From contig RPFO01000692.1 in assembly GCA_009746045.1 (NCBI GenBank), positions 808,100-872,099 of the forward strand: a DNA stretch of 64,000 bases, given 5' to 3'. The notes under the pieces are model-generated. The model saw only the letters and a program-made list of their open reading frames with translations. It had not been told where the DNA came from and did no database searches. The stretch's first letter is position 1; the number at the start of each line of letters is the position of its first letter. Source of the DNA: Mesostigma viride (Eukaryota > Streptophyta > Mesostigmatophyceae > Mesostigmatales > Mesostigmataceae). The translations under genes were made by a program, and so were the position numbers. Shown in pieces: positions 41,539 to 52,776 of this stretch.

Positions 41539-42069
41539 TAAAGACCAAATGGTGGTGGCACGGAGTACAAAATTAATGGTGGTGGCACGCCGCCATTGTT
41601 GTTGTTGTTGTTGTGTCCCACGCCGCACACCGGTGGAGTACAATTTGGTGGTGGCACGGTGTGCCGGTGCAACGGTGCAACGGTGCAACGGTGCAACGGT
41701 GCAACGGTGCAACGGTGCAACGGCCAGTGATTGGCCCGTTGCTGATTTGCTGACATGCATCCTAATAAAAATTGGCCGCAAATTCGTCCGGTCGCACGTG
41801 GGCACAAGATTTGCGGCCAATTTTTACTAGGCTGCATATCAGAAAATCAGCAACGGGCCAATCACTGGCCGTTGCACCGTTGCACCGTTGCACCGTTGCA
41901 CCGTTGCACCGTTGCACCGTTGCACCGTTGCACCGTTGCACCGGCACACCGTGCCACCACCAAATTGTACTCCACCGGTGTGCGGCGTGGGACACAACAA
42001 CAACAACAACAATGGCGGCGTGCCACCACCATTAATTTTGTACACCGTGCCACCACCATTTGGTCTTTA
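41539..42069. repeat. 530-bp foldback (large inverted repeat)
   Basis: Two arms of about 240 bp are almost perfect reverse complements around a short loop near 41797. Each contains the CACCGTTG array, a (GTT)n/(AAC)n tract and GGTGGTGGCACG motifs. The centre holds a smaller hairpin, AAAATTGGCCGCAAA...TTTGCGGCCAATTTTT. It looks like an inverted duplication of a subterminal segment of the 7.4-kb element. Confidence 0.92.
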
Positions 42070-43400
42070 CAGGGTCAGCTCACTTCCTTAGTGATTTCGG
42101 CACCTTATTTAGTGACAATTTTCGGTTCGTTAGTACGGTTTACCCGAGAAATCTGGTCGGATACTGATTAGTGACAATTCGTACCCGACCAAATCCAATC
42201 CGAAAGCACTAACGACGCGAATATTTAGTGCATGCAACTCACTTCATTAGTATGATGGCGAGGTCGTCAGCTCGTGGAGCTATGGAGACGGCATTTCCCA
42301 TTCTTGCTGCGAAAACAATCGTTTTAGAAAGAAATCTGTGAAAAATCTCGTGCTTATGTGTATAATTGCTACATTTCTCAGTCGGCAGCGCTCCACGCTG
42401 AGGTTGGAGTCATGCATATAGCGACCGATTGCGATGATCAAAGAATGAAAAACTGGGCTATCCGGAATCGTGTGAATCGTATGCCTACAGCTGCCTACGT
42501 GACGCGATCACTTCGAAAAGGCGTCGAATGCGGGATACATCCATGGGCTCCATCGTACAGAATTTTTGGGGCGGACCGAGGTCGCTGCCGGTGGGAATGC
42601 CGTGAGAATACTGCGGAAACGTGCGTAAGTGAAAACTGGATACTGCTTGACCTCCGGAGCATCTGGTGAGCCGCAGTTCTGGTTTAGGGTGATAGGGTGG
42701 TTGAAAATGGAGGTCTAGTCAGGGTTTGTTATTTTTTGTTGCGTTTCTTGCTGGAATTTTATTTTCCGGTGCTGTCGGTGGCCGCTGAAGAAATTCTTTG
42801 CGGGACCTAGGATGTGTGCTGTCCTTCCGTCTGGCACCGCTGCCGTGGATTCGACGGCCGCAAACACCTGCATTGATAAATTGCCGCACCTGACTGCGTC
42901 AATGTTATGGATGCTCAGGGTATTGTGGCGCCTTGAGTGTCATGTTGTCCATACGTCTTGCATATGGCATTCATCTATGTAACCTTTTGCCTCTTGCTGT
43001 TGGTTGCTTTGCTTTTATGCGCTTTATTTCATTTCCTTGGTGGGATTAGCCTGTGGAAGGCGGCCTCCCTCCTGCATCCTGTGTCGGCAGACATACTGAC
43101 AGGCAGGATGAAGTGCAGGCAGAGGGGCAGGCGAACAGCCGTTTATAATTGCACACATGCTTGCCGCTGGTACGCTAGTTTGCGTGTATCTTTGCATGGC
43201 CATGTTTTGGCAGGCCTGGACAGATGTGTTCAAATATGGTCGCATGAGTGCATGCACGCATGCATGAATGGGGTTACGCATGTTGCCAGCCACATAGGTA
43301 GGCACGTGGGAACGCTCGCAAGCTGACGACACTACCAGGGGTAAGTTCAGGCTGGTCTGGACCTGGAAGACACGCAGGAGGCAGGCAGCCTTGGATGGTG
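42070..43400. other. Interior of the 7.4-kb element, no supported gene
   Basis: Contains a 103-codon plus-strand frame (42358-42669; VGVMHIATDCDDQRMKNWAI) and a 129-codon frame (42937-43326) with a hydrophobic start. Neither has a recognisable domain, and both may be chance. Confidence 0.4.
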
Positions 43401-43402
43401 TG

Positions 43403-43469
43403 GTGGGGAGGGAGGGAGGGAGGGAGGGAGGGAGGGAGGGAGGGAGGGAAGGCATGACTGTGTGTGTGC

Positions 43470-43500
<31 letters not shown>

Positions 43501-43502
43501 TG

Positions 43503-43582
<80 letters not shown>

Positions 43583-43586
43583 TGTG

Positions 43587-43618
<32 letters not shown>

Positions 43619-43790
43619 TGGTTATATGGGTGGGTGGGTGGGTGGGTGGTGGGTGGGTGGGTGGGTGGGTGGGTGGGTGGGTGGGTGGGTGGGTGGGTGG
43701 GTGGGTGGGTGGTGGGTGGGTGGGTGGGTGGGTGGTGGGTGGGTGGGTGGGTGGGTGTGGGTGGGTGGGTGGGTGGGTGGGTGGGGAAGG
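43403..43790 (+). repeat. Compound microsatellite (GGGA)n-(GTGC)n-(GGGT)n
   Basis: (GGGA)n at 43403-43450, (TGCG)n with a few TGTG breaks at 43465-43620, and (GGGT)n with GGT breaks at 43626-43785. All long frames on either strand here (Thr/His/Pro, Arg/Ala/Cys or Val/Gly runs) are repeat artefacts. The G-rich strand could form G-quadruplexes. Confidence 0.98.
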
Positions 43791-43980
43791 TGTGCTTTTT
43801 ATTATGATGATTAGCTAAGTTACGTGTGTGTTGTTGATGTACATGTTGACGTTGTATCATGGGCGTGTGCCCCAAAGTCTGCCTTCCTGCAGTATCACAT
43901 AATATATCATCTAGATGTGTTGTTGGGAACCTGACTATATATCCCAAACTGGAATGGTTGACATTCAACTATGGGATGAA

Positions 43981-44900
43981 ACCCAGGAAAAACAATTACT
44001 AGGAACTGCCATTTTTGTGCTATGTTTGCTAGCATCTGTCACCTATTTGTCGTGCAAACAGTCTGAATTTCTTGTGGGCAGTTAGCATAGATGTTTTTAT
44101 GAGCTGTGCAAATTTCTAGGCTTGACTGAGTTCATTGATATAGGCACCCATGTGTTGGAACCCTTGGAAAACCAAGAAAAACTGCATTTTGTGGGTATTT
44201 ATGCTAGCATTTGTCACCTATTTGTCATCCAACCAGCCTGCAACTTTGTGGACATGCTGCATGGGATGTGTTTAGAACATGTGCAAAGTTCCAGCTCCAA
44301 CTGAGCTCTATTGGTGTCATTATGTATGCATATGTGTGATAAAACCCTTGAAAAACCAAGAAAAACTGCATTTTGGGGGTATTTATGCTAGCATTTGTCA
44401 CCTATTTGTCATCCAGCCAGCCTGCAACTTTGTGGGCATGCTGAATAGGATGTGTTTAGAACATGTGCAAAGTTCCAGCTCCAACTGAGTTCATTTGGAG
44501 TCATTATTTATGCATATGTGTGATAAAACCCTTGAAAAACCATGAAAAACTGCATTTTGGGGATATTTATGCTAGCATTTGTCACCTATTTGTCATCCAA
44601 CCAGCCTGCAACTTTGTGGGCATGCTGAATAGGATGTGTTTAGAACATGTGCAAAGTTCCAGCTCCAACTGAGTTCATTTGGAGTCATTATGTATGCATA
44701 TGTGTGATAAAACCCTTGAAAAACCATGAAAAACTGCATTTTGGGGGTATTTATGCTAGCATTTGTCACCTATTCGTCATCCAACCAGCCTGCAACTTTG
44801 TGGGCATGCTGCATGGGATGTGTTTACAAGATGTGCAAAGTCCCAGGCCCAACTGAGTTCATTTGGAGTCTTTATATATGCATACATGCCAGAAAGTGCT
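43981..44900 (+). repeat. 184-bp tandem repeat, about five copies
   Basis: Units containing CCCTTGAAAAACCAAGAAAA, TATTTATGCTAGCATTTGTC, GCCTGCAACTTTGTGG and GTGCAAAGTTCCAGCTCCAA recur at 184-bp spacing (44279, 44463, 44647). The central copies are nearly identical and the outer ones diverged, a pattern typical of unequal exchange. The recurring 69-codon frames are repeat products. Period 184 has no multiple-of-three coding constraint. Confidence 0.93.
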
Positions 44901-45094
44901 GAAAATACGGTATTTTTTGCTAGCAAATGTCATCATGTTACCATGCTGCCGACTCCCAATTTTTTTTTTGACCACATGGCATCATAAGATATCTGATAAG
45001 GAACCTTGGTGCCAAATTTGAGGTCAAACTGACCATTATTCCTTCTCCAAATAATTTCCAGGGGAAGAAAATGGGTTTTCGGATTAATGTGTGT

Positions 45095-45452
45095 GTCAAG
45101 ACATGTCACGGCACCGGCACGGTGGCACGGTGGCACGGTGGCACGGTGGCACAGTGGCATCCCACGTTGGGCAGTGCTTGTGGGCAATATAACATTAGTA
45201 TTGGACGTTATGTTACCTCGTGACACCATACAGCATCATAAAATGGTAGTTTTATGGTGCAACGGTGCAACGGTGCAACGGTGCAACAGTGCAACGGTGG
45301 CACAGTGGCACCCCACTTTAGGCAGTGCTTGTGGACATTATAACATTAGTATTGGACGTTAGGTTACCTCGTGACACCATACAAAATCATAAAATGGTAG
45401 TTTTATGGTGCAACGGTGCAACGGTGCAACGGTGCAACGGTGCAACGGTGTC
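45095..45452 (-). repeat. CAACGGTG minisatellite arrays near right end of 7.4-kb element
   Basis: Three clusters: GGCACGGT units (45113-45155), then CAACGGTG units at 45260-45300 and 45408-45450. They are embedded in a diverged 150-bp repeat (GGCAGTGCTTGTGG, ATTAGTATTGGACGTTA). They are the inverted counterpart of the arrays at 38250-39330. Confidence 0.92.
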
Positions 45453-45566
45453 AAAACATGATGAGACACTTACCTCCTACCTTTGGACCTAAGAGAGGTA
45501 CAAAATAACAAAGTTGAAAAAAATCAATTTGTACTTGTGCTGTAGTACAATTCCAGGTGTGCCTAG

Positions 45567-48009
45567 GGGGGTACACGGTGCCACGTGTTGCCACGCCCCT
45601 GAGAGCCACTGCCCCCTTGGTGGGAGGACTTGTGGGTCTTGGGTGCCCCCCCCTGCATGGCTGGCCCCCCCCTTGCGCTTGTGGCCTTGGACACCCTGGA
45701 CCTTGGGGTCCTGGGCCTGGGGGTTGCCAGTACCCAGGGGGTCCACTGCCTCCTCGATATAGAGCATGGCAGCTCTGAAGTTGTCCCAGAGGGACTTGAG
45801 GCCTGTAAGCAGGGTAGCCAGGACAGAAGGTTGCAAATTAGCTTTTGTTAGCCAGGTGTGGATGAGATACCTTGGTTGGAGCTTGAGAAGCTCAAGGTCT
45901 TTCTCTATCATTACCCTGTATGTTTTTGCATCCCCAGAGAGGTTATTCTTGTTCACCTTATATGCAGCAAGCCAGTTGAAACGTTCTACTGCTTCCATGT
46001 GGTTATTGGTAAGCACTAGCTGTTTCAGATCAGTGATAAAGGTAGGCCACTGTTCAATGGCTGCTTCAGGTGTCAGGGTGCGTTCCTGATAGGTTTGAAT
46101 CAATGCTCTAATTGCAGGAGATGATTGGTGGAAGGTGGATGAGGCCCTGAGAGCCTTAAACTGATGCCTAAGGTTGAGGCCTTCCATCCCATACTCCAGA
46201 GCAAAGACAAATTGTTTGGCTTGTTCAACAGTGTGACCCTCAGGCAAACCAGCAATATTGATTTTGGATTCCTTTTTATGAGGGTTAAACACACCTGTGG
46301 GAGGGGGGTTGGCCCTCAAGAAGACGTCGGTTGCCTGTTGGAGGCGGGTGGGGTCCAGGTTGATGGTCCCCCGCTCATACCGCGACATCAGGGCGCGCAG
46401 GCCCTCGACAGTTTGCAGCTGGTTAGCTGTTAACTGCTGGTCGTGCAACGAGGCCAGCTGAGCCTGTAAAATGGCGAGCTGTTCTTGTACATCCCCCGCC
46501 CTTGGGGGGGCCTCAGCAGGTTGGGTGGGTGCCCTGGGCACCTCTTGACCTCCCCCCAGGGCCTCCTGGGGTCCTGGCCACCCCCCCTGGGTGGGGAGGG
46601 GGCCCCAACCCACAGGGCGAACCTGGGGTGGTGGGGGAGGGGGAGGGGGGGCCGTGGTGGCCCGGGGGGAGTCCGGGGGGGTCCGGTTGACCCCACTGGG
46701 TCCAGCCCCAGCGGTGGAGGGGCGGGCAGGGGTGTCTGCCGCCGCTCTCCTCGCTGCCTCCTCCTTGAGGAGCCTTTTCATCTCCTTGCGTACCTCATGT
46801 TCACGGAGGGCAGCCTGGAAGGCCGCCTCATCCGTAGGAATGTCAGGGAGGGGGTCTCCCATGATCAGAGCATCCCGGACAGGGCAGTCCGTGCTCTTGC
46901 CCTTCCTCGGGCCCAGGGCCAGCAGGCCCTCCTTGTACTGCAAGGGTTGGGGAGGAGAGGGTTTCTTGGTGGTTTCCAGCGGGGGGGCAGCTTCAGCTAC
47001 CACCCCATGCTTCGCCAAGATGGCCTCCGTTACCCTGGCTTGGGTTAGGGAGGTCATAGCTTTAAAATGGGCTGACCGAGCAAGCTCGGCCAGGTCTTGA
47101 CCATCCGAGTATTCCATCGGATAATCAGCATTAGTGAGAAGGTCGCGTAGCCGCTGAGTTGCCTCGCGGTACGCCGCCGCCATCGCCTGGTGGGTTGCCA
47201 GGCGACGGGCGGCCTCCTCCTCGTATTCCTGCCGCTTAGCGGCGAGCCGAAAGGCCGTCTCGCGACGGACCTCCCTGTCTCGCTGCCTCGCTCGGCGTTC
47301 TTCGTTAGCCACCAGCGCGGCCTGCTCGACCGCCAGGAGCGCTGGGGTAAGGGTTATCTCAGTCTCCCCGTCGGGAAGACTGGCAGTATCGGAGACCTCA
47401 TCATCGGACATTTGTTGTCCTCCGATGGGCTCCACGGGTCTACGCACCACCCGCGCGAGCTTAATGCTTTCCATGTCCTTCTTCTTGCGAAGAAGGGACG
47501 ATGGTCGCCCAAGCTGAAGCTCGATGTGATTGTGCCCCTGAGCGAAGGGAACACGAAGATCAGATGTGGCGGGGCGAAACGTGATCGCCCCGTCCGGCGC
47601 CACCGAAGCCGTCTGACGGGGCATGAGCTCCCGAATAGTCGGCAACGGAGGGCCGAACTGGGGAGCCTCAGTGGGGTTGACCGCCGAGGGCTCCGCAGCC
47701 ATATGGCTGCTCCAGCCGTGGTTTCGGCTGTTGCAGCCGCCGGAGTCGAGGGTAAGCCGGTCCCCCGGGGGGGAGCCGTCTCGTCCTCCGGCTTCTCAGG
47801 GGAGGGGGGTAGGTCGGTCGGCCTTGCAGCCGCCGTCCCCTCGTCCTGGCAGACATTGTTGTTCTTTTTGTTTTTCTTCTTTTTCTTTGAAATGGCCGCG
47901 CATCGCCAGCCGGCTTCTTATTGTTATCTTTGGGCATCCGCCGATCCTGCCCATCATCATCCTCGTTGAAGTTAAGCTTCTTAGCGACATTCTTGTTAAT
48001 GATAGCCAT
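45567..48009 (-). pseudogene. M1 gag, N-terminal part (interrupted by DNA element)
   Basis: It starts just after the 5' LTR at ATG 48009 (MAIINKNVAKKLNFNEDDDG). Frameshifts between about 47850 and 47702 lead to a long open frame from 47702. Features: Glu/Arg-rich coiled coil (about 47330-47110; REVRRETAFRLAAKRQEYEE), Pro-rich linker (PPPPPPPP near 46640), a second coiled coil (VQEQLAILQAQLASLHDQQL), and a capsid-like helical region (46260-45770; NIAGLPEGHTVEQAKQFVFA, LRASSTFHQSSPAIRALIQT and FNWLAAYKVNKNNLSGDAKT). At 45567 it is cut by the 7.4-kb insertion, and it resumes at 38131. At over 850 codons in total it is much larger than M3 gag. Confidence 0.8.
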
Positions 48010-48027
48010 GGTTGCAGATAAAATTCA

Positions 48028-48508
48028 AGTTAGAATACGAACGACCGACTTGGTACAATGCTTGAGAACACAGAGTGCTGAGAGCGATGAATTGCTTGGT
48101 TCATTAGAAAATAGGTTTACCCTTTATCAACGTTCCTCTCACTGGCTGCGCCGCCAGTGACCGTTGGGTGCAGACCGTTGGCCCGAGGCCGCACGATGAC
48201 AGGTAGCAGTCTAGTCACTGCATCGTGTGATCACAGATCAATGCACGCTGCAGTACGGTCCCTATCTAGGATACTCTAGTACCGTCCAATGACAGGACAC
48301 TACGTATACTGGGTACTGACATCTGTCACGTACCCCAGTACCCAAAGTACCTATCTAGGGAAACGTATGCGACTCGACTAGCATTCCTATCTGCATAGCC
48401 CACGTGGTATTTATATTCACATACCAACGTAGGTTTACAAGGCTTATTCATACGTTGTATTCACAATGCCTTTGAGACTTAGTCTACAGCAAAGCATGGA
48501 GACTAACT
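48028..48508 (-). repeat. 5' LTR of M1
   Basis: 481-bp direct repeat of 32486-32966. The element-strand sequence after it, TGAATTTTATCTGCAACC, has no TGG-initial primer site. The gag ATG follows only 18 bases later. Confidence 0.93.
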
Positions 48509-48509
48509 A

Positions 48510-49355
48510 TGTTGGAAAAGTACAGGAAACTAATGGGTTTTACACAATGCCTTTTGCTTGGCCTTGCTACCCTTTCACCTTGCAGGTGATGAAAGACTGA
48601 GCTTGAAGACAATGGAAGAGAGACCAGAAAAAGAGTTTTATTTCATAGATTTAGAGGTTAGGAAAAGAGGTTCAATAGAGGTTAAATGGAGGTTAAATGG
48701 AGGTTAATGGAGGTGGAATAGAGGTACCTGCCCTTAGGGGGCAGTTTCCTTTTATACCTTTTAGGCTAGGAAGGATGACATCAGCAATGACATCATCACA
48801 GAAGCTTGTAGAAACACCCTAGCGTATTCCTAGCATATTCCCAGCATATTCTCAGTATATTCCAGGAATATTCCTGGCATATTATTCTTAGAACATTCCT
48901 AGAACATTCTAGACATGATCCAATGAGCTGGCATAATAGCTAGATGCCAAGTGTCTACATAATAATGTGCCACATAACATGATTAATAAAGTGACAAATC
49001 TCTTCTCCTTGGAGTGACAAGTGTCATACAATGAGTCTACCCACTTGTCATCATGTAAGTCATAACATGTGTCATCATGAGCTTTCAACACTTGTCAGCT
49101 CATGGACCAAACACTTGTCCAATAGGCCATAGCACCACTTGTCAATCAAATACGTGATGCTACTAGGCTGACTCAGGGTACAAGTCATCCATGTCCAAGT
49201 ATAGGACTATGGCACATGAATATTGATCAGCTCATTGAGCCCAATCCATCTAGCTTATCATAGCTATCAAATTCCCAGTCCATATGGAATAAATCCAACA
49301 AGAAATAAATCAGGCTGGGATATATTGTGGCCAGGTGGATATAATATCCCTAACA
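48510..49355 (-). repeat. 5' LTR of outer Copia element
   Basis: 846-bp copy of 28361-29205, starting TGTTAGGG at 49355 on the element strand and ending TTCCAACA at 48510, where M1 is inserted. TAGAG at 49356-49360 is the right target duplication of the outer element. Confidence 0.92.
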
Positions 49356-50097
49356 TAGAGTAAATTATTACGTCCGTGCAATCGCCCCAGGTTCCGCTGA
49401 ATTTGGACAAGTGTGCAGAAAGTTATACATGATACGGACTTGGTGCAGCCGGTTGTGCATGTACCCGGTCGGAACCAATGCGGTACCGTCCGGTAGCTTT
49501 AGGTATATCAGGCTCGAGCTACCATGGTCCGGATTCTCCCCATTTCTGGCCTGCGCTGGTTGTCTCCTTGATATGGTCAGCACCTGCGCTGCGTAGTACC
49601 TCCCGTGGCAACAACAGCCAGCATGCACCCTTGATTGTGCCGAATGCGTCCCTAATGATTGTGTGTACCATGTTTGCTAAGGGCCGGATTGCCCGGCGCC
49701 TTTTAGTAGGACCAAAAGACAAGTGGGAATTGTGGACATAAATGTGTGAGCCACGTACTTAGTATTATTTGTGTGGTTGCGCCCGACGGCCCATGTCGGC
49801 CCACTGTTGAAGTGTGCATGGTCAGGACAGAGCCGGTGGCAAGGAATATTAGCAAGGAAGGTGGCCCAACCTTCTTACGCGCTTGATACTCAGCTATGGA
49901 GTAGCGTCACTACCCTCCCCTTGGGGAGTGATTAGTTTTTCAACCTTGTCCCATTTAGGTACAGCCGACCCTGGCATGATTGATAATTTGATATTGTAAA
50001 TTGGCATTGCATCCCCTGTCCAATAGGAAAAGATCTTTCGCATTTGAATTAGGTGCTACCTCGGCCCGAGGTTAGACGCCGGGGTCAGGATGTTACA
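49356..50097 (+). mobile_element. Right piece of split gypsy-type LTR (G2)
   Basis: Continues the LTR begun at 28302 and ends GGATGTTACA, the imperfect inverse of the TGTTGCATCC start. Together the pieces give an LTR of about 800 bp without the duplicated TAGAG. The only open frames are short. Confidence 0.6.
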
Positions 50098-50629
50098 GCT
50101 AGCCCCTGCGCGGGTTAGAACTGGGTACTTCCGGATCCAACGGAACGACCAGGAAAAACTCCCACTTTATTTGCGCAATGCTTCTTGCCGGGAAGGTGGG
50201 CGAGTAAGTTCTCTTTTGATGCTATCCAGTTGAGGTGGGTTCCTTTAAGGGAGTGTGGGTGGTTCCGCACTGTAGATAGCAGCTGATGTGAACATGCAGA
50301 AAACTTAGGACCGCTAGAGTTAACGTTCCTAGCAAACGCAATGTGAAGGATATGGTTGCAATGCAGCAATGTGTGAATATGGTTGGAAACGGAGCTTTGT
50401 TAAAATTGGATAATGTTACAGCGCTCACACACTTGAGGCTTGTACACGCGCTTGCCAAGTCAAGGCACAACACGTGAGGCGGGCTCGCAAGAGATCTGCC
50501 CAAATGGCACTGGCCTATTGTTTATATACTTGTGCACTGTGCTTGCTAGTCCTGAGCAGCCTAGGAGGCCTGCTCAGTAATAACACCCCCGGTACAGTAT
50601 TCACTACCTGTACAGCGCCCAGTTCCTAT
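50098..50629. other. Non-coding stretch before second hAT-like element
   Basis: No gene seen. GTTCCTAT at 50622-50629 is the probable left target duplication of the next element. Confidence 0.5.
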
Positions 50630-52378
50630 CAGAGTGAGATCGTACGTTATACGCGTTATACGGTCACGGTGGAGTATAATGTATAATACGGTATAATACG
50701 GTATAATACGGTATTATACGTTTTCGTACGGACACACTCAGAATACTCTGATTTTACACATTTTAAGACACCCACCATCAATCCACATGTTTTTAACACT
50801 GTTTTGGACATAATCCAAGGTTGCCCTACCCTCGGCTATACTCTATACGGTGGATATTGTGGACACGATCGATGTATTGCATGTAATACTGAGAATGTAA
50901 ACGTGCGCATGCATAATTGTGTGTATGTGTATATATGTGGCTTTATATTGGTTATGTTTACTTGGGTGCCTTCACTTTGATGCAAGTAATTATATATTTT
51001 AATATATATATGTGGCTGTGCATGCACGCAAATACTACAGTAGTATACAATTAATGCATGTAGTATGTTTGCATGGTGCGATGCTATGTGAATATACTGA
51101 GCTGCATGTGACTACAGGTGTGTGACTCGTGGTGTGCATTAATTAATTAATTAACTGAATTAATTAATTAATATTAATTAATCTCGTGTCCCCGTTGGGG
51201 AACCACGGAGGCTAAACAGGTGGGGATGTGATAAGTAACTCACATATTCTCACCTTCCATACAACAACCTTGTTTTCCAGCAGGCTGAAGAGCATGACAG
51301 GCGTCTATGAGCTCGCCAGCTCCTTGCAACGGTGATGCCGCTCCCAGGCAGCTAGGGTCCTTGACTACGCAATATAGAATGTCTACCGTGTGAAAACCTC
51401 CATACAGGAAGCGTAGCAAAGCCAGATAACTGCCCGATCAATTCTGGGTAGCTTTAGGAAGCATGGCATACGCAGCGTAAGGAAAACCATTGAAAGCTGC
51501 GGAAAATCTGATAGCACAACTGCAACAAGTGGAGAACAAAATAGCAAGAAAAACCCAGAAACGGCGCAAAAAGTTTCATGCCAGGTTCATTAAGAGCGCA
51601 AACAGACTGGGCGGTGACATGCGGCAAATCAACGTACCACGGCCGGCATTATTTCCTACCCAGGCGCGCAAGAAAAGCCAGCCAGCCATGGATGGATTAA
51701 CCGCGGATCGCGCAGGCCTGAACGAAATCATTTTAGAAATGACAGGAAATGGCCGCAGATCGAAGATGCTTAGGTTATTTTCATGGTGTCCGTTACTAAA
51801 CGGCTCTTGCTGCATCAAAATAACCCACGAATGTCGAGTTCTACCGTCGCAGGCACACATGCTAGATTATTCATCGCGGCCAAATTGACGTTGGATGAGA
51901 CCCCCGTGCAAATCTGTACCAACAAAGGCAGCGAATTTGCAAATAGTGCAGATCTTGCTATGAAACATCATAATAGAACATCACTTTTAACCATCGGCTT
52001 AATTTTTTCGCCTGTCGCCCGCCGGATTAGCCATATTTTAACGGAACGCACGTCGCCATGGCCACCTCCGCACGGTGCGCGCACTGTGCACCACAATGTC
52101 AAAATAAGATCGCGTCGAATTGTGAAAGTTCAGACGGGTCAGTACTTATAGTAGAGATACGAAATCTGTGGCTTCAAATCGTTGCCCTGTCGTTCTGGCA
52201 TCCTAGCCGCGCAAAACGTAAAAAAAACGCGGAAAACACGGCATTATACGGTATTATACGGTATTATACGTCATTATGCGCTAAAACGTATTACGTATGA
52301 AAAATTATACGCTAAAAGCCAGCGTATTACGTATTATACCGTATTATACCGTATTATACGGCGTATGATCTCACACTG
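50630..52378. mobile_element. hAT-like non-autonomous DNA transposon, second copy type
   Basis: The left end CAGAGTGAGATCGTACG and the right end (reverse complement) CAGTGTGAGATCATACG form an imperfect 17-bp inverted repeat. The flanks are GTTCCTAT (50622-50629) and CTTCCTAT (52381-52388), an 8-bp duplication with one mismatch and a 2-base offset. As in the element at 3523-4874, both subterminal zones consist of GTATAATACG/CGTATTATAC repeats (50655-50715, 52240-52365), so the two belong to one family. Interior frames (51490-51888, 51783-52151) have no recognisable domain. A (TTAA)n tract lies at 51138-51182. Confidence 0.72.
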
Positions 52379-52776
52379 GACTTCCTATACAGTAGGTCTG
52401 CCATACAGGCACAGTGACCACAGAGCACAGTCACCACAGTGATTATTGCATCTGCACCTAGAAGTCCAGGACTAGGCCTGCGGTACCACCAGACCACAGG
52501 TTAAGGTTCCTATTTCCTGCGTACGACGTATTAACCCAATACCGTCGTAGGTTCAGCACCTAATTCCTGTCAGCCCAGGAATTACTGTCGACCCCATATG
52601 TCGTCGGCAAATATTCACGTCCGACTTAGAAGAACAGCCGGCTCGCGCTCGCGCGCGACCGGGAAGTCGGAACGCCATAACTTTCTTGATACTTGTCGGA
52701 ATGAACTCGTTCCGGTGCCGCTGGAATCGCAGAGATATGCCGAATCAGGAACACGCCAATGCGCTTGGCGTTAACT
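52379..52776 (-). repeat. Partial 3' LTR of M4
   Basis: Its element-strand start AGTTAACGCC at 52776 directly follows a polypurine tract AAGAAAAGAAAGGATTGG, just as in M2. The distal end is not defined because there is no second copy, and the hAT-like element at 50630-52378 may lie inside the LTR. Confidence 0.55.

Larger units (their letters stand above)
38135..45563. mobile_element. 7.4-kb DNA transposon-like insertion, 3-bp TSD CTA, minisatellite-rich
   Basis: Ends are inverted repeats of about 22 bp: GCACACCTGGAATTGTACTA from 38136 and its reverse complement ending at 45563. CTA flanks both sides (38132-38134, 45564-45566). Removing it with one CTA makes the gag frame of M1 continuous. 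Inside each end lie arrays of CACCGTTG (left) and CAACGGTG (right), so the subterminal regions are also inverted. The interior holds a 530-bp foldback, three kinds of tandem repeats and G/T-rich microsatellites. No transposase is recognisable. A 3-bp duplication is compatible with CACTA or Harbinger types, but the ends fit neither consensus well. Confidence 0.85.
32486..48508 (-). mobile_element. Copia-like LTR retrotransposon M1, INT-PR-RT-RH order, with two inserts
   Basis: 481-bp LTRs at 32486-32966 and 48028-48508 (only a few differences) and an exact 5-bp target duplication ATGTT (32481-32485, 48509-48513). On the minus strand: 5' LTR, gag (48009 to 37686, split by a 7.4-kb DNA element at 38135-45563), pol (37745 to 33340, split by an 882-bp palindrome at 34491-35372), 3' UTR, 3' LTR. 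Without the inserts the element is about 7.7 kb. LTR ends are AGTTAG...CTAACT. It sits in the outer Copia element and is therefore younger than it. Confidence 0.93.
28361..49355 (-). mobile_element. Outer Copia element (gag-protease only), host of the 21-kb nest
   Basis: Two LTRs of the same family and orientation (28361-29205, 845 bp; 48510-49355, 846 bp) are bounded by an exact TAGAG duplication (28356-28360, 49356-49360). They are therefore the two ends of a single insertion even though they lie 19 kb apart. Once M1 (32486-48508) is removed, the internal region is only about 3.3 kb. It holds a primer-binding site for initiator tRNA-Met, one gag-protease ORF, a non-coding tail and a G-rich polypurine tract. 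Integrase, RT and RNase H are absent, so the element is non-autonomous. The LTRs differ at only a handful of positions. Confidence 0.9.

Noticed and set aside
43024-43968. 314-codon minus-strand frame rich in Thr, His and Pro, and matching plus-strand Ala/Cys/Val/Arg frames
   Set aside because: It is created by the (GTGC)n and (GGGT)n microsatellites; all six frames stay open through such repeats.
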